Below, one piece after another: positions 13,064 through 38,839 of a stretch of DNA of 64,000 nt. This DNA comes from Pristionchus mayeri (lineage: Eukaryota > Nematoda > Chromadorea > Rhabditida > Neodiplogasteridae). A model generated the notes under the pieces. The model was not told the origin of the DNA. It was given only the letters and a program-made list of their open reading frames with translations, and searched no databases. The translations under genes were made by a program, and so were the position numbers. The stretch covers positions 29,183,469-29,247,468 of the forward strand of contig BTRK01000005.1 in the NCBI GenBank assembly GCA_036245805.1. The letters run 5' to 3'. The stretch's first letter is position 1. Every line of letters begins with the position of its first letter.

Positions 13064-13579
13064 CGATGACCACTGGAGAAGGGGAGGTTTCAGAGGTAGA
13101 ATGACGATTAGACACGAGAGTAAGAGAGATGAAGACCAGAACAGTCGATAGGGCATGCAATGGGCAATGAATCATGAAAACGGGCAGTGAAAAGGATAGT
13201 AAAAACAGGAGCAGTGACACGCGCTACAAAAACAGGCTCGGAGACAAACTTACAGAGAGGTCGCGACAGCTAATGATCGAGTACTGTGATCATTGGCTGA
13301 GTAATATCAACAGCTAATTTTTAAATTATTTTTAAAAATTAAATTGATTTATTTTTGCTTTCAACTTATTATTATCAAGCATATGTTATGTTATTTCCTC
13401 ACAATCAATTCATCAGATATTCTCAGCTAGGAAAAAGAGACCCTCAAGTAGAAGAGCAGTATGGTACAATTTCGAGATCTTCTATAGCAGATTAATCTAC
13501 TACACTGCACCCAATTCGGTCTCGTGTTTCGGAAAAATAAATTATAAACAGAACATTCTTAAGCGGAAGAGAAAAAGAA

Positions 13580-13652
13580 TGCCACGAGCCGGGATCAAAC
13601 CGGCGACCTTTAGATCTTCAGTCTAACGCTCTCCCAACTGAGCTATCATGGC
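13580..13652 (-). tRNA. tRNA-Phe (anticodon GAA), variant copy with altered T loop
   Basis: The 73-nt minus-strand cloverleaf starts GCCATGATAGCTCAGTTGGG. The anticodon arm is TTAGA-CTGAAGA-TCTAA, giving GAA. The acceptor stem GCCATGA/TCGTGGC pairs with one G-T wobble and the discriminator base is A. The T loop reads GGTTTGATCC where the other copy has GGTTCGATCC, so the near-invariant C56 is T. C56 normally pairs with G19 and is part of the B box, so this copy may be weakly transcribed or a pseudogene. Confidence 0.9.
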
Positions 13653-13899
13653 AGATGGATTGCCTTATCCAGAATTTCCCTCCCAATCTCATCATTCATT
13701 CCACCGCCATTCAACCGGTCATAATCATGGGGAGACTAAATGCAAGTGTTTCCGTGTGAGAAACGGGTCAATGAGACACATCTTGAGAGTCTTGAGAGAC
13801 CAGCTCATTTTCCACCCCGTTCATTCACTTTCTCTCGTCGCCACAATCCAATCTTCTCTACAGTATCCCTCGTACCGTATTCCACCGTAGTACAGATGC

Positions 13900-14180
13900 A
13901 CATTTCGTTTGTGTCTGCGTCTGTAAAATTTTGCGTGCTCTCTGGCACTTTCTCCCTCTCAATCCTCCTCTTCCTTCCTCTCTACTTCTCCTATTCCAAT
14001 CACCTACAGGAGTCCTTCAATGAGGAAGCGCGAAAAGTGAGGGTAGGTCAAGAATAACCAAACTACCGTAACAGGAGAAGCACAGAGTCTCCTCGAGATG
14101 GATGAATTCGATTATCGTGACAAGAGAGATGCCGAGAAGGAATCTCATATAGAACGTGTGTTCGGAGTTTTGATTGAGGA
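13900..14180 (+). other. Possible 5' exons of the collagen gene (unresolved)
   Basis: A frame ending near 14043 encodes a hydrophobic stretch (SGTFSLSILLFLPLYFSY) followed by SNHLQESFNEEARK. This resembles the N-terminal membrane-anchor domain (Col_cuticle_N) of nematode cuticle collagens. A following AG-bounded block (from about 14087) reads SLLEMDEFDYRDKRDAEKE and holds an RxKR furin-like site at the place where cuticle collagens have one. The pyrimidine-rich DNA could produce the hydrophobic run by chance. I could not join these blocks in phase with the exon at 14610. Confidence 0.3.
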
Positions 14181-14371
14181 ACTATTGAATTTGCGTTTCA
14201 GAGATAAATCTAGCTGGCTTCCCTCCTGGTTTCATCCCGTTCCCTTTCCAAAAGTATCGGCTCATCAATAATCATAACAGGGTGAGAAAAATTTTGCGGC
14301 CTTTTTGATCTACCGGATAATTAAACCAAAAATAACAAATAGAAAATAATGAATGCAAATGTGAAAAAGAA

Positions 14372-14444
14372 TGCCACGAGCCGGGATCGAACCGGCGACC
14401 TTTAGATCTTCAGTCTAACGCTCTCCCAACTGAGCTATCATGGC
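14372..14444 (-). tRNA. tRNA-Phe (anticodon GAA), canonical copy
   Basis: The 73-nt minus-strand sequence is identical to the copy at 13580-13652 except for the canonical T loop GGTTCGATCC. A box, B box, anticodon GAA and acceptor stem are all intact. Matching sequence also extends a few bases 5' and 3' of both copies (aaaaagaat before, agatg after, on the plus strand), which points to local duplication. Confidence 0.96.
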
Positions 14445-14609
14445 AGATGACGCCAGTCATTGTAATACGACGTATAATTGTAGGTTCACGGTCGACGCAA
14501 CTCCATAAGTCGAAAAATTCCCGTTGAGGAGATTAACAAGCGTATAAATGGACGAGGAATCAAAGGTAGGGCAAAGCTCGTAAATCGATCATCATCATCC
14601 GTGATTCAG

Positions 14610-15593
14610 AGTTCGGCCCTCACTCGAGGAGTTCCTACTACAAGAAGACTTCATCTGGATACTCTAGCGAGAACAATAGGTAGCCATGGAAAACATGACT
14701 CGTATCTACATCGAACTATCTGCCCAAAAACCATCCCTTTCAACCTCAATACTCACTCTATTTCGTTCTATGATCCCTCTTTGCAGCAACCGTCCTCCTA
14801 CCCTCAATTCATACCCTACTGCGCCTCCAGAGTTCGTGTCTGGCAGCAAATCCTCGTTGCTACATTGCCCGCCCGGTCCACCGGGTCCACCAGGTACCCT
14901 ACCAAGACTACCAATAACCCAGATCCATCAAATAGGTATACCCGGATGGGACGGAGAGGATGGTCCACCAGGTGAGCATGGACTTCCCGGAATCTCTCTC
15001 CGTCCGTCTGAACCAGATAGCACGGGCTACGATATTCCCTCCGAGGAGTGTTTCGTCTGTCCTGCGGGTCCACCTGGCCCCGCTGGAGACCCGGGAGGGG
15101 CGGGTCCCGACGGACTACCAGGTCTTCCTGGCTCGCCCGGTATTCCAGGCCGCGACGGTGTTCCCGGAGCGCCGGGCACAGAACCCGGCTGGCCGGGTCT
15201 GCCAGGTCAGCGGGGTCTGGCAGGCCCACCCGGTGACGATGGAGTAGATGTGCCCTCGGGCATCGGTGCTCCCGGTCCGCCCGGTCCCCCAGGCTACCCA
15301 GGCCGCCCCGGAGAACCGGGTCGACCCGGCCTGGTACAGTACGCTTACGGACCGCCTGGAGAGCCTGGACCACAAGGAGAACCAGGAAATCCCGGACCCA
15401 GAGGTGAACCCGGTGCTCGCGGAGATACAGGAGAACCGGGCGTGGATATGGAGTGAGTCTCGGTCCCTGTGATCCGCCATTCAATCGATAATTCAGTTAT
15501 TGCCCGTGTCCCCGTCGAGATGGTCGCTACAAAATCCATGGGACGACTACGGTAGGTGGAGGCTATGGAATAACATCGTTGTGGATACTGTAA
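14610..15593 (+). CDS. Nematode cuticle-type collagen (N-terminus not resolved)
   Basis: Exons 14610-14679, 14787-15452 and 15497-15593 join in phase. The first encodes a Ser/Tyr linker (FGPHSRSSYYKKTSSGYSS). The second has CPPGPPGPPG, a short interrupted Gly-X-Y block, a Cys pair (ECFVCPAGPPG), then the main triple-helix blocks with breaks at DVPSG and VQYAY. The third reads YCPCPRRDGRYK and ends soon after, matching the Cys-rich C-terminal tail of cuticle collagens. These are secreted, trimerise and are cross-linked in the exoskeleton. Reading through the exon-2 donor gives a stop within two codons, so splicing to YCPCP is preferred. Upstream exons for the membrane anchor and furin site must exist but are uncertain, and a tRNA-Phe gene sits between them and exon 14610 on the other strand. 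Confidence 0.85.
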
Positions 15594-16457
15594 CAGGACA
15601 TGCTATACGACGGATGGCGTCGATCTACTGGGTGGATCATCAAGAAATCCTAGCTCAGAGATCAGATAAAGATCAGAGATCATTCCGCTCATTACGTTTA
15701 TCAGGCCTGTCTTTAAATTTTCACTTGCGTTGCTTGTTTGCTATTCGATTTGGAAACATTTTCTTTATCATTTGGTGCTTCAGATTACCATCGATTATTG
15801 ACATAATTGAATAAATTAGCATCTTGGACAACAAGTAGGGGGAACAACGCATGATTGGGCATGATGCAGTGACTGTCTCCATCTCGGAAATGGGATAGAG
15901 AGATCGAAAGAAGAAACACAGTCAGCAACACCTACCGTACCTCCCGAAACAACAGCAGGATATGAACATCATATACAAGATGGTACGGGCGGGGGTACGG
16001 TAACGAATGAGCTAAGCTCTACTCCGGTGACGAGTGGATACGAGAATTGAAGTAATTATCGTAAGAGGACAATCAAGTAAAGAAATCTAAAGTGGCGGAG
16101 ATCAACGTAGTGGTTGGAAACTAAACTATGAGTAAATGTGAACAAGACGAGACTGGTAATTGCCGGTGAATGTAGGTTAAGCACTGGGAGCGAGAATATC
16201 TGATGAATAGTTCAGATTGAAACGGAATATGTAATAAATACAGTGACGATTAGTACAGAGTACGAGAAAGATCAAAGAACAAATATCCCTTTCGGTTCGC
16301 AGCCTATGACCACCTGGACAATCAACCAACCAACCAGAAGAATGAGATAATATCAATGAATAATGCTGTAGGAGAGAATAAGGAGAGAACTACCCACACC
16401 AGAGACGCTCACGAGCGTTTATCGATCGATGGACCGTGGCTACCGTACCCCTTCTGA
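15594..16457. other. Intergenic DNA between collagen and xnp-1 3' ends
   Basis: About 860 bp lie between two convergent genes. It contains TACCGTAC-type motifs (near 15935 and 16440) but no open frame with coding character. Confidence 0.4.
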
Positions 16458-29598
<13,141 letters not shown>

Positions 29599-30197
29599 AG
29601 CTCAACATTTATCCAATCTGAGAAAATAGAAAATTCGCATCTCAAATCGATATCGATTTTTCTGTTTTCATTGGGAATAGAAGAGAAAATAGAGCTAAAT
29701 ACTTATAAGTTTGTTGTCTACTATGTAGGAGATGTTTTGTTCTAAAGATAAGACAATGGGAACAATGCAAAGAGGCTGAATGCTTGGAGAAATAAGCAAA
29801 AATGCCGAAAGAATATGAAAATTTCGAACTGAGTGGCGGCAACTCTCTCAGCTGGTCGCATCCTACTTACATAGCTCACTACTGTCATGTACACATTACA
29901 TCACAGAGTGAATATTTAGACCAACAAACATGTTTCTACTCATTTATGTTTATTTTGGGAAATATTCGATTGATAAAGTTACGAAATAATTTCGTCATAT
30001 GTATTTATTCTGGAATGCATCATTTCAAATCAAGATTAATCAAGAATTGAGTCGGCAACTCGTTTGTACAGTAATCTTATATTTTAGTTAGTTGCGTCGT
30101 GTCTGTGGTACTTCGCCCGGGCAATTTTGTTTTGTTGTTGTTTTGCTCTTGTTTATGAATGTTTTTGGCCTATCAAAGATAAGTTGCAGCAGCGGCA
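29599..30197. promoter_or_regulatory. Divergent promoter region of xnp-1 and mtx-1
   Basis: The 599 bp lie between two start codons facing away from each other, so both 5' regions fall here. The DNA is AT-rich. No recognisable core motif or repeat is seen. Confidence 0.45.
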
Positions 30198-33100
30198 ATG
30201 GAGCTGCACGTTTGGCCTTCTGACTTCGGTCTGCCTTCGATCGATCCAGCCTGTCTACAGTTTCTAGTGAGCTTCCTCCATTCTTACTCATTCCCTAATC
30301 GTACTATTACTTCAGGCGTGCTCAAAAATGTGTGCCAGCCCGGTCACCATTGTGTCCAGCACATCACCATGGAATTCTCCCTCAGGTATCGTGTATCGGA
30401 TGGTTGTTGCTTTTCGGAAGACATCGATGCATCCTTGTTTCGTCATACATAATTCCTCTTCAATTTTTGTGCTCACACATTATTCTTCTTGATATTTTAT
30501 GATAAGTGAAACCTTCTAGGCGAATACCCCGTCGTCTTCGATAAATCGAAGCCCGATGCCAAGCCCGTCACCGACTTTGACAAGTGAGCAAGTTCGCAAA
30601 ATTGAATGTTGAACTCAGCACATATGTTAAGCCTAAACGTCGTGGATCATAGTACTTTTTTTATCTCCTCGATGATATTTTAATTTATGTCAATGTAATT
30701 GGGAAAGCGTGTAACCGATTGAATTGACCCATCATCAAACACCATTCTGCAGATTCGTGGAGGTGCTTCGTAAGAGTGGTCAGGAGGTGGTCATCGATGG
30801 AGACCTGACCACTGCCGAGAAGGCCGAATTGGATGCCTATGCGTGTCTGCTAGCGGAGAAATTGTTCCCCGCTCTGGTTAGTGTTTTTTCCACTTCAATT
30901 GCTGGTCCAGAATGATAACGAAGAATCCCACACTAATGTATTTTGTGTGTATAAAATCATCAAAAATATATAAAAATCATCAAAAACAAACGCCAGAGTT
31001 GAAGAGGCTCATATATAGTCATACAGTATTCTTGCTCACTTTCCATGTGAATCAACCACCCATTCCTGACATTGAGACCTGATTCTATGGTAGGTTTCAA
31101 GAAGGCCTACTATTTCATTCAATGATCTGTTCTAATCGACTCACGCGACATTCATTGTTCATCATTGCAGATGCATTCGATCTGGGTGGATGATCTGAAC
31201 TACTCGACGGTAACTCAGTATTGGTACTCCTCCAAGCTCTCCTTCCCCTACTCCCTCTACTACGTCGAGAAGAGGAGGAAGAAGTGAGTGGTATCTTTCA
31301 CAATCTTAAAATTTGTAAATATTCAATCAATCCTGCTTCCCAATTTGTCGTTCTATTGCACTTGAGACTATAACTCGTTTAAAGTATCTAATTCAGTACA
31401 ATAATACATTGTTTGGCCATCCACTCAGTGAAGCTTTAATTACAATCGTTGTTTAGTGCGAAATCAATATTGAGGGCTATTATCGTCAGAAAAATCAATT
31501 GCGAGTATTTGAATGTTTGTGGTTTGACTACTCATCTTTTAGGTACCAGAAGATGCTGGGAGAGTGCAGTGTGAAGCATCTGCTTGGCTCCGCCCTCCAC
31601 ACCCTCAATCTCCTCTCCGCCAAATTGGGCGACAACAAGTACTTCTGCGGAAATAAGTCAGTTTGCAATCTCAAGGATTTTTTAAACTCAAAAATATTGG
31701 AAAGTCTGATTCTGTCAGTCCCACGCCCTCACTGCATTTCCACGTTCGAGCAGAGAGGAAAAAGCTACGATTAAAAATTAAACCGTATGCAAACAAAGAA
31801 GTGAGCACTGCAGACCCACCTCTCTCGATGCGGTGGTCCTCGGATATCTCGCCCCACTTCTGCGTCTGCCCCTACCCAACGACACCCTGCAGGTACGGTA
31901 GAATGTTATGCAGTCTACAACATTGATTGAATACGGTATCTCTTCACTATGCCAGTGAATGATGGCTTTTAGTTGCATCTCTCTGCGTGTCCCAATCTGG
32001 TTCGATTCGTCGAAAGTACCGTCTCCATTTACCTCCCCCTCACAGAGGTTCGAATTTTGATTTTTAGGAGAGAGGAGATTCATCGGATGTAGCCACATCA
32101 AACACATATTGAAGGAACCGTGATTCAACATATTTAATTTTCTTTCATATTGTGCAAACAATCAATTTCCGAATTTCGAATCGGGTACTATTATTGTGTG
32201 GTTGAAATCCCTTGTTAATTTTACAAGTTTCTTTCTTTTCTTTGCCCATAGTATGTAGAGACCACTATCTGTAAATTAAAAAGCTTAAAACCGGGAAAAG
32301 GTTCTGCAAAGATCGCTGTTTTCCCGATCCCGCGAATTCAAATCTTATAAATCCTATATATCAATTTATTATTGATGTACCTTTCCAATTTTCAGTGAAT
32401 GAGTAAAACTCGCCTCAAGGACGCCACTGTAAAAAACGAGGAAAATCTACTTCGACACACCTCTCTAAAATCAGACTCTTAGTGTGACCTCCAAGTTTTT
32501 AATTGGCCAGAAATCGATTCAGGAAATGCACCTCTACAATTTTGCACTTCAGATGTTATATATACTCGATATGTGCACTAGACAAAAATTTAGCCAAATT
32601 CACTTCGACACACCTTGTCAAAACTTGCGATGAAGTTTCCGACAACTGCATGAATCGAAAGCTTTTTTTATCCACGTTTCTTAATTTTTGAATTTGCTGG
32701 TGGTATAAATAAACACGGAGAGATTAATCAGCTGCTATATGTCGCGATAAATGATCTAACTCAAACTGGAGAAACAAGTTTGACATGGCTTAGCCCCGGC
32801 GCGAAGCGCCGGGCAATTTTGGCCGGGAAACAAGAGATTCCCATAGTCGGAAAGGCTCCTGAGAGGGTAGGGTAGAGGGTGCTATAGCTCATTCGATAGA
32901 GCGTACACGGTTGCCCGCCTAAAGACTTTTCAGAATTGTAAAATTCCTACTGCAAAGGTGCGAAAAATGCCTTCAAAGTTCGAAATTTTGAGCCCTTTGG
33001 CGTTGCGGCCACATTTTCGGCTATCCAAGCTCTCAATGGAAAATCCAAGTTCCTACCGACCTACTGTAGACTAATGTTGACACGGCGAATCCAATGAGCT

Positions 33101-35856
33101 TAATTTCGAAAAGATTGGTTTCCATCTGTAGGTGCTGACGCCTTTCAAACTTTTTCCCGCGCGAATTTATCCCTCTGCCTCCTCCTCTCTCCCTCCCCCG
33201 CGCCTCTCTCTTAGGTCAGTTCAACGGTTGTAAACACGGCGAGTCGTCTCAAGTTGTCAACACTCTGGCTACTATGAAATACAAAGTTCAAATTAATGTA
33301 AAATTAGTACCATTTTCGAAATCCGCATCTTAAATTACCCGTGGCTGTATGGTTTGTTGGGGTCGAACGGGCACTTTCTGTTTTGTACTATTGTACCCTC
33401 TGGGAGAGAAGAGAAAGAGGGGGGAGTTGAAAGGTTCCGACCTGAGTTACCTTACATGTGCCCCTATTTACAATGTCTAATGATGCATAATAATCATACT
33501 AGCTGTTGGCAAACGCCAACGGCAAGGTCTTGAAGACTGCACAGTCTATTCTCGGCGGATTGGATCGTGGCGTCAAAATGCATTTAGTCGAAAACGCAAA
33601 TCAACTAAAGAAATCAGTCGCTCCGCGCCAATAAAAGTCCCGAGATCCACCTTCCGTGGGAAGGTGGCGTATCCTGGCTTTGCAAGCAAAGTCAACAGCT
33701 AAGTGAATTTTGGCGAAATTTCAATTCAATAAAAGGAGTGAGATCATACTATTCACAACAATCAGTTCAATAAAAGTATCGGAATCAAAAGCCAAAATTC
33801 GCGCTCTATTTTTCAGGTGTCGCTGTTGGCAGATTTGCAAAGTACGAATAAATAGAGCGCGAATTTTGGCTGTTGATCACGGGACTTTTATTGAACTGAT
33901 TGTTGTGAATAGTATGATCTCACTCCTTTTATTGAATTGAAATTTCGCCAAAATTCACTTAGCTATTGACTTTGCTTGCAAAGCCAGGATACGCCACCTT
34001 CCCACGGAAGGTGGATACAGTATGCCTCTAGTATTAGTGCTTGATTGCGATTGCAGCAATCGTAGAATCTAAATTGATCAACTATTGAATAAGCGTATGT
34101 GTTTTATAAATTTCGCTAAAAAATATATATAAAAATCTTGAACAATTGACTCATTGAACTGATATCACGCCTCTCATGAGAGAATCGAGCTGAGCATGGG
34201 AATGGCGAAATGAGTTCTAAGCGGTTTCGGGCACCCTGAGGCATGTCTGAGTGACCCCTGAAATCTTTTTGTGCATACTTCATTTTGGAGCTCCCTACGT
34301 AGGGTCGGATATCGGCATCGCCCACTTTGACAGCAGTTTTCGTGGACACGGTGTAAGATAGAGCAAAATTGACCTCTGAGTGACCCAAACTCATTTTTTG
34401 AGCTCTATCGATCTATGCAAACCAATTTTTCTAAAACCCATTTTTAAGAGTGGTACACTGTAGGTCAATTTTCTCAAAAATGTAGGTCAAGCAGCAGCTG
34501 AAATTTTCACAGTAGATGCAGCTCAGCGAGAGCTTTCGAATAAGTGGTTTGCGAAAAAAATGCGGGCACGGTGGTGAGAGTTTCGCCCTTTTTATCCTCG
34601 TCTGGATCGTTTGAACTTTATTTTCCACAAGCGAATTAATTTCACACCGCTCTTTTCGGAGCGCTCGGACGAAAATGATTGATTTCCTATCGTTATCCCC
34701 GTTGAAAAAAAGTTCAAACGATTTAGACGAAGTTAAAAGGGCGAAACTCTCACCACCGTGCCCGCATTTTTTTTCGCAAACCACTTATTCGAAAGCTCTC
34801 GCTGAGCTGCATCTACTGTGAAAATTTCAGCTGCTGCTTGACCTACATTTTTGAGAAAATTGACCTACACTGTACCACTCTTAAAATGGGTTTTAGAAAA
34901 ATTGGTTTGTATAGTTCGACAGAGCTCAAAAAATGAGTTGGGGTCACTCAGAGGTCAATTTTGCTCTGTCGTACACCGTGTCCACGAAAACTGCTGTCAA
35001 AGTGGGCGATGCCGATATCCGGCCCTACGTAGGGAGCTCCAAAATGAAGTATGCACAAAACAATTTCGGGGGTCACTCAGACATGCCTCAGGGTGCCCGA
35101 AACCGGTTACAACTCATTTCACGATATCAGGTCCATTCCCAGGAATGGCGATTTTAGCTCGATTCTCTCGTGAATGGCGTGATATGACTCAGCGAACCTC
35201 TGGAGAGCTTGCATTACACAACGAGGGGCGGAGCTTAGAGAAACAAATTATGATTCTAGTGACGCTATTCTTTTTCCGCACCATCGGTAACCCCGTCGCA
35301 TATAATTACAGAATTTTAGAAAAATTTTGAAATTTCGAGTAAGGGTCCCTACATAGTATGTCAGTTGAGAGGTGGGAAAAGTATGAATCGACAATAAGAA
35401 GGAGCATGGCTACCATCAAGAAGGTGTACGGTTGGATTATTGATATATTGATTTTGTTCAGGAAGAAATGCGTCGCCAACGGGCGGATAAGCGGATGTGG
35501 ACTGCGAGATTAGCGAGAGCAGAGAGGGATCGAAAACCAGAGGATAAACCCAAGAAGAAGGTACTGTAGATGGGAGTGCTGTAGTCGGAATATTACGGTA
35601 GGAGTACTGTGTTAACAATCGATTCCCTCGACAGGATGAGGAGCCAAATGAAGACTTTCCCCTGCGCGACTCCATTTTCTTCGCACTGGGCGCAGTCACG
35701 CTCTCCCTCCTCTTCGCAGTGCACACAGGCCTCATTCAGGTGAGTGTGGTGCGATCGAAGACGACGTTTGGCGAATCACAGAATTTATCTCATCAAACTC
35801 CGTTTTTGCAGGTTTCGGTAGAAGATGACGAGAATGGCACGATGATAGAGAAATGA
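30198..35856 (+). CDS. mtx-1: Metaxin-1, mitochondrial outer-membrane import factor
   Basis: Eleven exons (30198-30266, 30316-30385, 30520-30583, 30753-30876, 31171-31283, 31543-31656, 31814-31892, 31973-32047, 35462-35560, 35635-35739, 35812-35856) sum to 957 nt, or 318 residues. The start [16 protein letters not shown] and [11 protein letters not shown] are the metaxin thioredoxin-like fold. The central GST-C-like part includes [19 protein letters not shown] and [22 protein letters not shown]. The basic region KPEDKPKKK precedes a C-terminal membrane anchor ([20 protein letters not shown]). Metaxin-1 works with SAM50 in beta-barrel insertion and with metaxin-2 in mitochondrial transport adaptors. 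Intron 8 (32048-35461, 3.4 kb) has been enlarged by two foldback elements and other repeats. Confidence 0.93.
32795..32813. repeat. GC-rich hairpin CCCGGCGC-GAA-GCGCCGGG in an mtx-1 intron
   Basis: A perfect 8-bp stem with a GAA loop is followed by GGCAATTTTGGCC. A related string, GAAGCCCTGCCCAATTTT, recurs near 50,663 and 54,577, suggesting a dispersed repeat family. A tRNA A-box-like string (TAGCTCATTCGATAGAGCG) lies about 75 bp downstream, near 32,886, without a clear B box. Confidence 0.6.
33645..34016. mobile_element. 372-bp foldback element in an mtx-1 intron
   Basis: The left arm starts ATCCACCTTCCGTGGGAAGG (33645) and the right arm ends with its complement (34016). Arms are about 165 bp with very few mismatches. 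The loop near 33,812-33,850 includes GGTGTCGCTGTTGGCAG. No terminal target duplication was identified. Confidence 0.8.
34162..35185. mobile_element. 1.02-kb foldback element, family A copy 2, in an mtx-1 intron
   Basis: It starts ATATCACGCCTCTCATGAGA (34162) and ends with the complement at 35185. The arms meet near 34,625-34,715, with CACACCGCTC again in the loop. It shares end sequence, length, loop and scattered arm blocks (GCACCCTGAGGCATGTCTGA, GGTCACTCAGAGG) with the copy at 22528-23560. Confidence 0.85.
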
Positions 35857-35975
35857 GCGGAGAGTACGGTAGCAGATGTTTCTCCATCCGGCCGAGTGCA
35901 ATCTGCACGGTACAATGTACTCTGCATGACTACCGTAGTTCATATTTAGTATCTGATAGTTGTTGTTGTTTTCGT

Positions 35976-37094
35976 ATATAACGCACTATCTGTGAAAAGC
36001 AAAATATTCCTGGCACTGGCCAAAAATTCAAATTCCTTCTGACTTCACCAATAGGAAGTACTTGTTGAGGGAGACAAACGAGCGTCGATAGAATTTCGAT
36101 CCTCATCCGCGCGCGCGGCGGAGAGGATGTTGAAAGAAACTACCGTAATCCTCGAACATTTTTATATCGATCCATATGACTGCGGCGGTAGGGGCGATGC
36201 GTTCCTTAACAAATTCTAAGACTTTTTTACTCCGGGGAATTTTTCGCTCTGATTCCATCTAACGCCGGAAATCGATATATCCACTTTTATTCCGACATTT
36301 ATTCATTTCCCCAGAAATTTTTCAAGAACCTCCCTAAATTAAATTGGCCGTAACGCTTCTACTTGCACTAGTACATATTATGGTAGAATATTATAATTTT
36401 TAAAAGATACGATGTTTGTTAATTTTGCCAAAATTTGTGTTCAGCACGAATTATGGTGCAAAAATTACGGTAAGTGCATTTTCCGAACTTCTTTATTTCG
36501 CATACAGAGTTGGAATTTCCTTCACTAATGACGTCGGGTCAGGGGACATAAGCCATGTCATTTTCTGGAAAATTCGTGATTTCGGAAAATGCACTTACCG
36601 TAATTTTTGCACCATAATTCGTGCTGAACACAAATTTTGGCAAAATTAACAAACATCGTATCTTTTAAAAAGTATAATATTCTACCATAATGTGTATTAG
36701 TGCAAGTAGAAGCGATACGGTCAATTTAATTTAGGGAGGTTCTTGAAAAATTTCTGGGGAATTGAATAAATGTCCGAATTAAAAGTGGATATATCGATTT
36801 CCGGCGTTAGATGGAATCTGAGCGAAAAATTCCCCGGAGTAGAAAAGTCTTAGAATTTGTTAAGGAACGCATCGCCCCTACCGCCGCACTCATAGGGATC
36901 GATATAAAATTTTTCGAGGATTACGGTAGTTTCTTTCACCATCCGCGCCACCGCGCAGGATCGAAATTCTGTCGACGCTCGTATGTCTCCCTCAACGAGT
37001 ACTTCCTATTGGTGAAGTCAGAAGGAGTTTGAATTTTTGGCCAGTGCCAAGTGGCTGAAGAAATATGTTGATTTTCTCAGATAGTGCGTTATAT
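35976..37094. mobile_element. 1.1-kb foldback element downstream of mtx-1
   Basis: The ends are ATATAACGCACTATCTG (35976) and its complement at 37094. Long arms include ACGATGTTTGTTAATTTTGC and its mirror near 36,640. The loop is near 36,480-36,590. It lies about 120 bp past the mtx-1 stop, so it may be part of or just beyond the 3' UTR. The ends differ from family A. Confidence 0.85.
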
Positions 37095-38839
37095 GTATTA
37101 TGATGTACTGTATCGGAAATCCCGGCGGATTTCCACAGCACAATATGCCCTTCACCTTTCTTCCCTTATGATGATCTTTAATCTTTATAGTGGCTAGTTT
37201 CATTCGAGGTAGATTTTATCCCGATCCCAGTGTCAAAGTATGATTGAAAATTTGAATAAACACTGGATATTTATTCGTTTGTTTTTGTGCAATCTACATT
37301 GAGGGGTTTTAAGGAGAGGAGTACGGTAGATAGATAAAAGTAGTAGTCACCGCAGGTCTAAAATACCTCAATAGTAAAAAATGAATAAATTCGACTTCCT
37401 CAATCCCTCCATGCTATTGGCTAACATCCGTCGTCTCTCCCATATCGACTTCTTCCATCTACTGCTTCTTGATTCCTTGGCTAGGCACAATGAAAATAGG
37501 AGGTTATCCTTCCGTCCTTTCGTGTCTCATTCGTGACTCGACCTCCCATTCCCCCCTCCATCCCTCTCCTGACTAGTATGCGTAATCCCGACCTTTGCCC
37601 AGAGTATGAATGTTTTTATGGCGGATACGCCCGATTTAACTCGAGGGTGGGAAGGGAGATAAATACGTGGGTGGAATGCATCTCTGCCTAAGGGGATCCC
37701 TGTTGCTATATTTCAGACATGGCAGTATTCCGAGTTATGAGTATCCACGACGGTTGGAGTACATCCGTTATCTAATTGAGAAAATGAGAGGAGAAGCAGA
37801 ATCGACCCTGGTACTAACTGCAAAAAACTGTCAGTAGTACGAAAAGCGGATGTAATCCTCCAGCCCCTCGGTCGTATCATACCCCCCCCCCCTCCCCCCT
37901 CTCAATCCCTCCTCAATCTTCTTGGCGCTTTTGTAACCAGTTGTATCCGATCAGTTGGGAGGCGACAGGAACGGAAGGAGAGAACAGAGATGGATGAAGA
38001 GACGAGGGAAAGAAGCAGAGAAGACGAGGGATCACGTGAATTGAGGAGAGACAGACACAGGAGGGATAAAGGACATGAGACGATTGAGCATGGAAGTGAA
38101 GCTGGTTCAGAGGATTGGCGAGGCATGCCAAGGCGTCACACAGAAAAAGTGAAGAAACGGGACTAAGAGAGATATTATGGTTACGGTAGAGGATGGAGCA
38201 GTCTTAGGAGACGAGTGCCTAATCTCCGAATCATTTGGTCTCGCTAGAAAGTGGCATACTGTATCGGGATTGCAGTAGACGATGTTACTCCGTACGATTG
38301 TTGAGGAGTTCAACGTGCACAGCACACTTCATGATTACAGTAATCTCTTGTCTCCATTTAGTCGTCCATATTTATTATTGTTTTCGTATGCGTATAATGA
38401 TGTTCTGTCGGGGAAAAAATCCCAGTGTTTTCCAATGCAACAACACGCCGTTCCTTTTTTTCCACATCGATTGATCTTTGATATGATATGCGTTACAAGT
38501 TTTAGAAGACGCCTTCAGCTACTCCGGAACCAATGTCAAACTGTCCTTGTAAAGTTGATAAAGCCCCATAACTTCACACATGTAAGTGCAGCAGAGTGCA
38601 ACATTTGACAATGAGCCAACCGGAAGAGAAAAAAGGGGGCGATGAATGTTCGACCTTGGAGAGAGGGGCTTGGAAACGGTGTGGAACCCCAGGCGGTGCA
38701 GTGAAAGTGAGAGGGGTTGTGGGCATGAGTCCCCCCTCCGACCGGTTCCTCCCCCCTCCCCCCCCCTCCCCTCTCCCTCTCATCCCTCCATTCTCTCGTT
38801 CTCCTCCTCGGGAGACAATGCTGTAGTGCATCTTCCTCG
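37095..38839. other. Intergenic DNA before the Dispatched-family gene
   Basis: About 1.7 kb with a C11 run (37882-37892), pyrimidine-rich stretches and TACGGTA motifs (near 37324 and 38183). A possible upstream exon, MSQPEEKKGGDECSTLERG (from about 38611), ends at GTGAGA but does not join in phase with the first recognised Dispatched exon. Nothing else is supported. Confidence 0.35.

Noticed and set aside
14816..15484. Long minus-strand frames opposite the collagen
   Set aside because: They are antisense shadows of the Gly-Pro repeat; the plus strand has the clear Gly-X-Y pattern and Cys tail.
32877..32930. tRNA-like string TAGCTCATTCGATAGAGCG
   Set aside because: It looks like a Pol III A box, but no B box or cloverleaf follows; at most a SINE fragment.
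36811..37032. 73-codon frame in the right arm of the foldback downstream of mtx-1
   Set aside because: It lies wholly within an inverted-repeat arm and its mirror frame is broken; no recognisable protein.
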